This document shows positions 1-5,102 of a stretch of 5,436 nt of DNA, piece after piece. This DNA comes from Pseudomonadota bacterium. Its GTDB lineage: Bacteria; Pseudomonadota; Alphaproteobacteria; ATCC43930; CGMCC-115725. Numbering within the stretch: position 1 is the first letter of the stretch; each line of letters starts with the position of its first letter. Where the stretch lies: contig JAJYIC010000193.1 in the NCBI GenBank assembly GCA_021790295.1, forward strand, positions 1-5,436, written 5' to 3'. The notes beneath the pieces were generated by a model, which saw only the letters and a list, made by a program, of their open reading frames with translations, was not told where the DNA came from and searched no databases. The position numbers and the translations under genes were made by a program.

Positions 1-545
1 AGAGCCGCCTCGACCATGCCGCCGATCCAGATCGGAGGCCCGCCCGGTCGATGGGGGGTGGGGCCGAGAACCGCGTCGGCGACCTGCCAGCGTCCCTGCC
101 AATCGACGCGGTTTCCGCTCCACAAGGCCCGTGCGAGACGCAGCCCCTCGAGCATGCGCCCGAGCCGGCCTTCGAACGGCACCCCGGCGGCGGCAAATTC
201 CGCGCGTATGCGCGGATGGTCTCTGGCGATGCCGACGCCGAGGATGACCCGGCCTTCGGCGATGCGGTCGAGGGTCGCAAGCTGATGGGCGAGGAGAACG
301 GGGTTGCGCAAGGCCGGAAGGAGGACGGCAGTGCCGAGGAAGACGCGCCTCGTCACGGCCGCAACCGCGCAAAGAAGCGCGATCGGCTCGTGGCGGGGGC
401 GGGCGAAAAGCGAATCCCCGACCCAGATCGAATCGTAACCGAGGCTTTCGGCCTTGACCGCAAGGTCGAGAAGCGGGCGCGCTTCGCCGCGGCCCTCCAT
501 GACCCTTTCGCGGGTCGGCAGAAGATAGCCGACGGAAGGCGGCAT
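1..545 (-). CDS. Luciferase-like (LLM class) flavin-dependent monooxygenase, partial (C-terminus beyond left edge)
   Basis: The visible part is the first 181 residues of a luciferase-fold oxidoreductase, a cytoplasmic TIM-barrel enzyme that uses reduced FMN or F420. Family hallmarks seen are ESLGYDSIWVGDS (residues 33-45), the strand-helix stretch FLGTAVLLPALRNPVLLAHQ (69-88), LDRIAEGRVILGVG (92-105) and GPPIWIGG (169-176), all in the order expected for the family. Members are usually about 280-340 residues, so roughly the last third to half is missing. The ATG at 543-545 was chosen because AGGAGA sits about five bases upstream and the conserved fold begins directly after it. It is the last visible gene of a four-gene minus-strand operon, 37 bases after the ABM-type gene. 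The substrate cannot be read from the sequence. The choice of FMN or F420 is also open, although FMN is more usual in proteobacteria. Confidence 0.9.
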   Translation of the reverse strand, partial: MPPSVGYLLPTRERVMEGRGEARPLLDLAVKAESLGYDSIWVGDSLFARPRHEPIALLCAVAAVTRRVFLGTAVLLPALRNPVLLAHQLATLDRIAEGRVILGVGIARDHPRIRAEFAAAGVPFEGRLGRMLEGLRLARALWSGNRVDWQGRWQVADAVLGPTPHRPGGPPIWIGGMVEAA

Positions 546-582
546 AGGGTTCTCCTTTTCGCGTGTGCGGCAGAGGCGAGGG

Positions 583-891
583 TCAAGCGGGCAAGAGCAC
601 GTGGACGACGCGGCTTGCGACCATCGCCCCGGTCTTGGCGAAATAGGCCTTCATGTGAGGCGAAGCGAGATGGGCCGCGAGGGCTTCGAGGCTTCCCCAT
701 TTTTCGATGACGACGAAGGTATCGGGACCGAGCGGGGTCTGGATCCGGCCCGCTCCTTCGGCGTCGATCGCCGCCGTATATTCGATGCAGCCTTTCTCGG
801 CGTGAACCGCCGGCAGGTTGGCGCGAAAGGCTTCGAGCATCTCTTCGCGCATGCCGGGTTTCATGGTGAGGATGGCGATGACCGCTATCAT
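583..891 (-). CDS. ABM-domain (YgiN-like) putative quinol/antibiotic-biosynthesis monooxygenase
   Basis: This 102-residue protein is one complete ABM domain, a ferredoxin-like fold that forms dimeric alpha/beta barrels. Visible family features are the N-terminal strand (IAVIAILTMKPG), the helix REEMLEAFRANLPAVHAEKG, GCIEY (34-38), the strand FVVIEKW (59-65) and the closing helix with LAAHLASPHMKAY (71-83). That last part carries the family's conserved His and Ser-Pro-His pattern. Family members include quinol monooxygenases and cofactor-free oxygenases that act on polycyclic aromatic compounds; many are uncharacterised. The ATG at 889-891 is preceded by AAGGAGA at normal spacing. The gene starts 13 bases after the preceding DUF-like gene ends and 37 bases before the flavin monooxygenase begins, so co-transcription is very likely. 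Pairing with a flavin monooxygenase suggests both act on the same or successive intermediates (inference). Confidence 0.88.
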   Translation of the reverse strand: MIAVIAILTMKPGMREEMLEAFRANLPAVHAEKGCIEYTAAIDAEGAGRIQTPLGPDTFVVIEKWGSLEALAAHLASPHMKAYFAKTGAMVASRVVHVLLPA

Positions 892-904
892 CTCGTCTCT
901 CCTT

Positions 905-1213
905 TCAAAGGATGCGTTCGAAATAGCTGTGATCGCGGGCCGTCAACAGAGGCCGGATCTTTTTGATCCACACTCCGAACTCGGCGGCCTTCTGCCAGGC
1001 TTCGCTTTCGACAACCGCGGGGGAGAGGACTTCGTAAAGCGCCCAGTAGCGCGCCATGGTGGCGTCGCTCGAAGTTTCGAGGCGGTAACGCGCCGCGCTC
1101 AAGACCCCCGGAACCTTGGCGAGGCTCGGAAAATGCTCGCTGTCGTAGACGCGGTTGAATTCGCTTTCGTGCTCTAAAGGAATGTCGAGTTCGACCATAA
1201 AGAGATGCGGCAT
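905..1213 (-). CDS. Small dimeric alpha/beta-barrel-like protein (second of a tandem paralog pair), function unknown
   Basis: This 102-residue soluble protein has no signal peptide or membrane segment. It is a clear paralog of the gene directly upstream (1237-1545): an ungapped alignment of the two gives about half identical residues. Shared blocks are DIP (10-12), EFNRxYDxxH (18-27), KVxGVxSAxRYRLE (33-46), RYxALYE (55-61), PAVxES (65-70), AW (72-73), KIRP (85-88) and a C-terminal HSxFxRI. The strand-helix-strand pattern and the EFN-YD-H motif recall small ferredoxin-fold proteins such as DUF4286- or EthD-like families; that assignment is from memory of family style and is tentative. The frame stays open to 1330, but the ATG at 1211-1213 was chosen because GAGGAAAG lies just upstream, because it aligns with the paralog's start, and because a longer form would overlap the upstream gene. 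No catalytic residue can be named, but the His and Tyr in the shared motif are candidates. Confidence 0.85.
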   Translation of the reverse strand: MPHLFMVELDIPLEHESEFNRVYDSEHFPSLAKVPGVLSAARYRLETSSDATMARYWALYEVLSPAVVESEAWQKAAEFGVWIKKIRPLLTARDHSYFERIL

Positions 1214-1236
1214 GGGCCTTTCCTCTTCTTTCGCGA

Positions 1237-1545
1237 CTAGACGATCCGGCGGAAGGTGCTGTGTTTGCGGTTCGTGGTGAACGGCCGGATCTTCGGCTTC
1301 CACTCGCCCTCGTCGATCGCATTGAGCCACGCCCGGCTTTCGAGGACCGCAGGGTGATCGATCTCGTAAAGGGCGAGATAGCGGGGCTTACCAGCCTTTG
1401 TCGAGCGTTCGAGGCGATAACGCCGCGCCGAACGCACGCCCGCAACCTTGAGGATGATCGGGATGTGATCCTCGTCGTAGATGCGGTTGAACTCGGCTTC
1501 GAGCTCGGCCGGGATGTCCATCTGCACGGCGTAGACGTAGGACAA
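1237..1545 (-). CDS. Small dimeric alpha/beta-barrel-like protein (first of a tandem paralog pair), TTG start
   Basis: This is the first gene of the minus-strand operon and encodes 102 residues. It shares length and motifs with the next gene: DIP, EFNRIYDEDHIP (18-29), KVAGVRSARRYRLE (33-46), RYLALYE (55-61), HPAVLESRAW (64-73) and KIRP (85-88). The fold is inferred to be ferredoxin-like and homo- or hetero-dimeric. The start is read as TTG at 1543-1545 because AAGGAGG lies five bases before it and the protein then aligns residue for residue with its paralog; no in-frame ATG fits as well. The gene ends 23 bases before the paralog starts. Tandem duplicates of a dimer-forming fold could assemble as a heterodimer. 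The function is unknown. The operon's monooxygenases suggest binding or converting an oxygenated intermediate, which is inference. Confidence 0.83.
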   Translation of the reverse strand: MSYVYAVQMDIPAELEAEFNRIYDEDHIPIILKVAGVRSARRYRLERSTKAGKPRYLALYEIDHPAVLESRAWLNAIDEGEWKPKIRPFTTNRKHSTFRRIV

Positions 1546-1610
1546 GAGACCCTCCTTCTTCGCGCCCCAAGGCGGGAGGCGAGCTTAAAGGAAAGCGCGC
1601 GCGGTCTCGA

Positions 1611-1636
1611 CCCCTTTTGGCGAAGCCCCTTTCGGC
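1611..1636. repeat. Short direct repeat upstream of the monooxygenase operon
   Basis: Two 11-base copies, CCCCTTTTGGC (1611-1621) and CCCCTTTCGGC (1626-1636), differ at one base and are 15 bases apart start to start. They lie 66-91 bases before the TTG start of the first operon gene, where a promoter or operator is expected. No convincing -35/-10 pair could be placed around them. They may be a regulator site or chance similarity in C-rich DNA. Confidence 0.3.
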
Positions 1637-1647
1637 AAAAGCCGTTT

Positions 1648-1684
1648 GCGGGCGGCAGGACGCCCCTCGCGTCCCGCCGCCCGC
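1648..1684 (-). terminator. Strong GC-rich hairpin after the Met-rich gene, likely terminator
   Basis: The 16-base arms at 1648-1663 and 1669-1684 pair fully apart from one mismatch (a G-U wobble in the minus-strand RNA), around a five-base loop. The hairpin begins 23 bases after the stop of the minus-strand Met-rich gene. On that strand it is followed by AAACGGCTTTTGCC, which has a short T run but no classical U-tract. It probably separates that gene from the monooxygenase operon, which starts about 100 bases further on. Confidence 0.5.
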
Positions 1685-1706
1685 AGGGCAGAAAGGCGCG
1701 ACCCCG

Positions 1707-2000
1707 CTATTGCGGATGATGCCCCGCCATCCCTCCCGGTCCCATCACCCCGTTTCCTCCCTTCGTCCCTCCCATCATTCCTGCCATCATGGTTCTCATC
1801 ATGGCCGCCATCATCGGGCGCATCGTCCCCGTTCCTTTGCCGCCAAAGGCCGCCGCGCAGCCGCTCGCAGCGGCGGCCGTTTTGGCAGGGGCCGCGAGGG
1901 GAACGGCGGGCGCCGCACCTGCGCTTGCCGCAAAAGCGCCCGCCGCCGATGCCGCGGCTGCGCCGGCCGAAAGGATGAGGGCGAACAAAAGCCTTTTCAT
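1707..2000 (-). CDS. Small exported methionine-rich protein (candidate Cu/Ag-binding), divergent from a two-component system
   Basis: The protein has 97 residues. It begins with a signal peptide: MKR, a hydrophobic core LLFALILSAGAAAASAAG, and a likely cut after AFA near residue 24. A low-complexity Ala/Pro-rich linker with a single Cys (C48) follows, then a C-terminal part with 11 Met between residues 60 and 91 and H94-H95 near the end. Residues 63-78 are four exact MMxx tetrads (MMAA, MMRT, MMAG, MMGG), which on a helix would form one continuous thioether face. Periplasmic Met-rich segments with His are typical of Cu(I)/Ag(I) binding proteins; applying that here is inference. The frame is open to 2129, but the ATG at 1998-2000 has GGAGAGA upstream and opens directly into the signal peptide. 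It is divergent from the OmpR-type regulator, so that regulator is the obvious candidate to control it. No named family was recognised. Confidence 0.8.
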   Translation of the reverse strand: MKRLLFALILSAGAAAASAAGAFAASAGAAPAVPLAAPAKTAAAASGCAAAFGGKGTGTMRPMMAAMMRTMMAGMMGGTKGGNGVMGPGGMAGHHPQ

Positions 2001-2185
2001 CGAAATCTCTCCGTTGTTCCGGCACGGCTCCTCTGCCGGCCACGGCGAAGTCTCGATTCCTTTTGTGGCAAGGGTTTTTCGCTTCGAGCCTTCTTTGTGC
2101 CAAATCTTTTCGAAACCGCCCCTTGGCACATTTCGAAACGGTTTTTTTGGGGGCGGCGGGCGCCGCAGAGCCCATCTATCTGGTC
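2001..2185. promoter_or_regulatory. Divergent intergenic region with inverted and direct repeats (candidate regulator-binding sites)
   Basis: This 185-base region must hold the promoters of both the Met-rich gene (leftward) and the regulator-kinase pair (rightward). It contains a perfect 8-base inverted repeat, TGTGCCAA (2096-2103) and TTGGCACA (2123-2130). Overlapping this are two direct copies of TTTCGAAAC (2108-2116 and 2131-2139), 23 bases apart and each with a palindromic core. The inverted arms put TTGGCA, a passable -35 hexamer, facing outward on each strand, but no good -10 box follows at the usual spacing. OmpR-family regulators typically bind tandem repeats near their own promoters, so autoregulation is plausible (inference). 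A 6-base hairpin (2019-2039) lies in the leader of the Met-rich gene. Confidence 0.45.
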
Positions 2186-2917
2186 ATGCCGGCCGATACC
2201 GCTCGGAACGCAGCACCGCACATCCTTTTTGTCGACGATCACCGCGAGATGCGCGAACTCGTCGCCCGCGCCCTCGCGCGCGAAGGCTTTCGCGTCAGCA
2301 CCGCCGCGGACGGCAGGGCGATGCGCAAGGTTCTCGCCGACAGCCGCATCGACCTCATCCTCCTCGACCTTATGCTTCCGGGAGAGGACGGGCTTTCCTT
2401 GTGCCGCGCGGTGAGGCGGGAAAGCGAGGTTCCGATCATCATGCTGACCGCCAAAGGCGAAGAGGTCGATCGCGTCATCGGCCTCGAACTGGGAGCCGAC
2501 GACTATCTGCCAAAGCCGTTTTCGAGTCGCGAGCTTGTGGCGCGCATACGCGCGGTCTTGCGCAGAGCCGGCGCCGCGTCGAGGGCGCCGAAGCGCCCGA
2601 AGCTTTATCGTTTCGACCGTTGGACGCTCGACACCGGGGCGCGCGAGCTGTTGCGCGAAGACGGTGTAACGGTGGCTCTCAGCACCGGCGAATACGATCT
2701 GCTTCTGGCCCTTGTCGAGCGCCCGCAAAGGGTATTGAGCCGCGAGCAGCTTCTCGATCTCGCCCGCGGGCGCGCGGCCAACTCCTTCGACCGCTCGATC
2801 GACACCCAGGTCAGCCGCCTTCGCCGCAAGATCGAGCGCGATCCGGCCTCGCCCGCGATCATCAAGACGATCTGGGGCGGCGGCTACCTGTTCCTCGCCA
2901 AAGTGGAGGGCTCGTGA
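2186..2917 (+). CDS. OmpR-family two-component response regulator
   Basis: The protein has 243 residues and is a cytoplasmic DNA-binding regulator. The receiver domain spans about residues 11-125: acidic pair D17-D18, phosphate-accepting D61 in ILLDLMLPGEDG, T88 in MLTAKGEE and K110 in PKPF. All key residues are present, so phosphotransfer should work. The C-terminal winged-helix domain (about 140-240) shows LSTGEYDLLLALVE, SREQLLDLARG, RSIDTQVSRLRRKIE and the wing motif IKTIWGGGYLF. LMLPGEDGLS and TAKGEEVDRVIGLE closely recall E. coli OmpR, placing it in the OmpR subgroup. The ATG at 2186 was chosen by domain alignment; no good Shine-Dalgarno precedes it, and the frame remains open to 2063. 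Its stop overlaps the kinase start (GTGA), so the two are co-translated partners. Divergent placement from the Met-rich gene suggests that gene is a target. Confidence 0.95.
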   Translation: MPADTARNAAPHILFVDDHREMRELVARALAREGFRVSTAADGRAMRKVLADSRIDLILLDLMLPGEDGLSLCRAVRRESEVPIIMLTAKGEEVDRVIGLELGADDYLPKPFSSRELVARIRAVLRRAGAASRAPKRPKLYRFDRWTLDTGARELLREDGVTVALSTGEYDLLLALVERPQRVLSREQLLDLARGRAANSFDRSIDTQVSRLRRKIERDPASPAIIKTIWGGGYLFLAKVEGS

Positions 2918-4356
2918 GGCGCCTTTTGCCGCCGACCCTATTTGCGGAATTGCTGGCGATCCTCATCGCCGGCCTCGCCCTCTCCTATTTCGCTTCGACC
3001 TGGATTTTTGCTGCAGACCGCCAGGCGGCGGTGCGCAGCCTCGGCGGCTTTGCGGCGACCCAGAGGATCGCCAATCTTGCCCGCCTGATCGCGGACTCTC
3101 CGCCCCTTTGGCGTGCGCGCATCGTCGCCGCCGCGAGCGAAGAGACGATGCGGATCGCTCTCTCCGCGGCGCCGCCGCCAAAGGCGCCTTCGAGCGCGGC
3201 GGCAAAGGCTATCCGCGCCGCGCTCGCCGCCGAGCTTCCCCCCGCGCTCGGGCGCGGCCTCGTGGTCTCGGTGCGCGGCAGAAGCGCTTTCCCGGCCGCT
3301 CGACAGCCGATGATGCATGCCATGCCGATGATGGAAGCGGTGCCGGCGATGGCTACGATGATGGGAGATTTGGCCCCCTGGCGTCTCCTCGATGTGGGCG
3401 TGCGCCTCGGCGACGGGGAGTGGCTGCGCTTTGCCGCGACCTTGCCGCAAGCCGCCGCCCCTGCTCCCTGGCAGCTTCTCGCCGCCCTCGCCGTCATGGC
3501 GGCGGTCGTTCTCGCGGGTTCGCTGTGGGCCTTGCGCCGGGTGACCGCTCCGCTCGGCATTCTGGTCGGCGCGGCCGGGCGTTTCGGACGCGATATCGCC
3601 GCCCCGCCCGTGGCCGAAGCGGGAAGTCTCGAGATGCGCCACGCCGCCCGCGCCTTCAACGACATGCAGGCCCGTTTGCAGCGCATGCTCGCCGCCCGCA
3701 CGCGGCTTCTGGCAGCGCTTTCGCACGATTTGCGCACGCCTTTGACCTTGCTGCGCCTGCGCACCGAAGCTCTGGCAGAGGGCGAGGAGCGCGAGAGAAT
3801 GCTCGGCAGCATCGGCGACCTCGAAGCGATGATCGAGGCGAGCCTTGCTCTCGCCCGCGGCGAAAGCGAAAGCGAGCCGAAGCGCCGGCTCGATCTCGCC
3901 GCTCTCGTCGAGGCGATCGCCGACGACATGGCTGAGGCCTCGCTTCCCGTGCGCCTTCTCGCCGCCGATCCGGTCGTCATCGAAGGCCGGCCTTTGGCGC
4001 TCAGAGGGGCGATCACCAACCTCATCGACAACGCCGTCAAATATGGCGGCGCGGCCGAGGTCCGGGTTTGCCATCAAGGAGAAACGGCGAAGGTGGTGGT
4101 CGAAGACCGCGGACCCGGGATCGCGGAGGCGGAGCGCGAAAGGGTGTTCGAGCCTTTTTATAGGCTCGACCCCGCGCGCGGCGAGAAGAGCGCAGGGGCG
4201 GGCCTCGGCCTTGCGATCGCGCGCGCGGCCGCCTTGGCGCATGGCGGCGAGGTCATTCTTTCGGACCGGCCCGGCGGAGGTCTCAAGGCCGAACTAAGCC
4301 TTTCCGCCGGCGGCGCTCGGCCCTCGCCTCCCGCTCTCAGGCGGAGGGGGCCATGA
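2914..4356 (+). CDS. Membrane sensor histidine kinase with Met/His-rich periplasmic segment
   Basis: The protein has 480 residues and is an inner-membrane kinase partner of the preceding regulator. In order: TM1 at about 11-32, periplasmic sensor at about 33-185, TM2 at about 186-208, HAMP to about 262, and the dimerisation/phosphoacceptor domain with H271 in ALSHDLRTPLT. The ATPase domain follows, with N box NLIDNAVKYGG (N373), G1 DRGPGI (398-403), FEPFYRLD and G2 GAGLGL (428-433). All catalytic motifs are intact. Residues 133-150 of the sensor hold 8 Met and one His, including three MM pairs, much like the divergent Met-rich protein; Cu(I)/Ag(I) sensing is inferred. The GTG at 2914-2916 was chosen because GGAGG lies four bases upstream and it overlaps the regulator's TGA. 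The frame is open upstream to 1789, but that stretch is antisense or out of frame to other genes. The last 20 bases overlap the convergent gene. Confidence 0.95.
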   Translation: MRRLLPPTLFAELLAILIAGLALSYFASTWIFAADRQAAVRSLGGFAATQRIANLARLIADSPPLWRARIVAAASEETMRIALSAAPPPKAPSSAAAKAIRAALAAELPPALGRGLVVSVRGRSAFPAARQPMMHAMPMMEAVPAMATMMGDLAPWRLLDVGVRLGDGEWLRFAATLPQAAAPAPWQLLAALAVMAAVVLAGSLWALRRVTAPLGILVGAAGRFGRDIAAPPVAEAGSLEMRHAARAFNDMQARLQRMLAARTRLLAALSHDLRTPLTLLRLRTEALAEGEERERMLGSIGDLEAMIEASLALARGESESEPKRRLDLAALVEAIADDMAEASLPVRLLAADPVVIEGRPLALRGAITNLIDNAVKYGGAAEVRVCHQGETAKVVVEDRGPGIAEAERERVFEPFYRLDPARGEKSAGAGLGLAIARAAALAHGGEVILSDRPGGGLKAELSLSAGGARPSPPALRRRGP

Positions 4357-4789
4357 CGCGCACCCTTTCTCCCGGGTTGAGGCAGGGGTAGAGGTGCATG
4401 TCATGGTCGTGGCGCACAAGAAGGACGGCGCCGCCCGAAAGTCGCAATTTGTTGAGGCAATGGGAGATGCCGTAACGATCCGGCATGCACTGCGTGTCCG
4501 TCAAGACAACAGCCGTCACGGGCGCGGCCGCAACGGCGCCGGAGAGAAGGGTCACGACCACGATCCCGCCCGCGCCATTGCGGCAATTCGGCGAAGGACC
4601 GCACTCGCGCGCGGCGACCAGAGGCGAGAGAGGCCCTTTGCCGGGCGCGACCACGAGCACGCTAGGCAAAGCCGCCCTCGCCCTTGGCCGTGAGGCCGCC
4701 GACAGGTCGCTCTGAAGCTCGGAAAAGCCGACAACCGCCAAAAGCGCGGCGGCGCCGGCGACAACGCCGATAATCAGACCCGATCTCAT
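4337..4789 (-). CDS. Exported or membrane-anchored hypothetical protein with Cys/His-rich C-terminus
   Basis: The protein has 150 residues. The N-terminus (residues 4-22, GLIIGVVAGAAALLAVVGF) is a signal peptide or single anchor, so the rest should face the periplasm. A variable Ala/Pro/Arg-rich linker follows, then C63 and C69. A compact C-terminal domain holds C101, H110-C111, RHDHDMH (H127, H129, M131, H132) and C136 in YPCLNPGERV. The clustered Cys, His and Met could bind a metal or form disulfides; no named family was recognised. The ATG at 4787-4789 is preferred over the GTG one codon upstream because AGGAGG sits four bases before the ATG and only one base before the GTG. The gene converges on the histidine kinase and overlaps it by 20 bases. 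An upstream small ORF may be coupled to it through TGATG. A link to metal handling is suggested only by residue content and neighbourhood. Confidence 0.72.
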   Translation of the reverse strand: MRSGLIIGVVAGAAALLAVVGFSELQSDLSAASRPRARAALPSVLVVAPGKGPLSPLVAARECGPSPNCRNGAGGIVVVTLLSGAVAAAPVTAVVLTDTQCMPDRYGISHCLNKLRLSGGAVLLVRHDHDMHLYPCLNPGERVRVMAPSA

Positions 4790-4986
4790 CACCCCTCCTC
4801 GGCGCCCGCTCGCGCAGAAGAGCGCGCGGGGCCCGCTTCCTGCAACCCTGGGCTCGCCCGCACCCGGTCCCCCTCCAGGCCGTCCAACCCGGTCTCGAAG
4901 AGAGCGGCGATTTCCCGTTGCACGCGAGAGAGATGGGGTCGCTCGGGGCTTTTTCCCCTGCGCCTTTTTGGCTCATACGGCGACAA
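4789..4986 (-). CDS. Possible small basic protein, translationally coupled to the downstream exported protein (uncertain)
   Basis: This 65-residue frame starts with TTG (4984-4986), with GAGGG a few bases upstream. It ends in TGA sharing its A with the ATG of the next gene (TGATG), a common coupling arrangement. The product is Arg-rich at the N-terminus (PKRRRGKSPER), then has a plausible amphipathic helix around LSRVQREIAALFETGLDGLE, then a low-complexity Gly/Ala/Arg tail. There is no signal peptide or known motif. G/C dominates third positions, as in true neighbours, but random frames in GC-rich DNA can do this too. It may instead be leader sequence of the downstream gene. The coding call is weak. 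Confidence 0.3.
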   Translation of the reverse strand: MSPYEPKRRRGKSPERPHLSRVQREIAALFETGLDGLEGDRVRASPGLQEAGPARSSARAGAEEG

Positions 4987-5102
4987 ATCGCCCTCGTTTT
5001 CTCGCGTAATTCTTGCTTTCCTGCGCTCTCGCCTCGGTTAGGATCGCGCGCGGGCGCAGCCTGCCCTCCGGCGTCCCGGTTCCTCCTCAAAAAGGCCTGG
5101 CG
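4987..5102. other. Upstream region of the ammonium transporter gene; no clear promoter found
   Basis: If the small ORF at 4789-4986 is not real, the gene-free stretch is 313 bases (4790-5102). It contains a short hairpin, GGCGA-CAAA-TCGCC (4979-4992), and a locally AT-richer patch around 4996-5020. No sigma-54 site (TGGCAC/TTGC spacing), which would be expected for a nitrogen-regulated amtB, could be found. A weak ribosome site (AAAAAGG) lies before the ATG at 5103. Confidence 0.4.

Noticed and set aside
51..710. A 219-codon plus-strand frame at the left edge
   Set aside because: It is antisense to the luciferase-like and ABM genes, which show clear family motifs and ribosome sites.
2063..2185. 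A longer response regulator starting at 2063
   Set aside because: The extra 41 residues do not belong to the receiver fold and would cover the repeat-rich intergenic region. The ATG at 2186 gives the usual family length, though its ribosome site is weak.
1789..2913. A 375-codon upstream extension of the kinase frame
   Set aside because: It lies out of frame over the response regulator and antisense to the Met-rich gene and the intergenic region. The GTG at 2914 has a good ribosome site and the normal GTGA overlap.
2938..4242. A 434-codon open frame on the minus strand across the histidine kinase (and another at 2985-4040)
   Set aside because: They are antisense to a gene with all kinase motifs intact. 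The translations are low-complexity Arg/Gly/His-rich with no domain, a normal by-product of GC-rich DNA.
4319..4352. An imperfect hairpin across the convergent gene ends, as a bidirectional terminator
   Set aside because: The pairing needs bulges, it lies inside coding sequence and there is no T-tract on either side; GC-rich DNA gives such pairings readily.
4968..4985. TGGCTC followed by GGCGA upstream of amtB as a sigma-54 promoter
   Set aside because: The -12 TTGC element is missing and the spacing does not fit.
5021..5052. TTGCTT and TTAGGA as a sigma-70 promoter for amtB
   Set aside because: The spacing of 19 bases and weak hexamers give no confidence.
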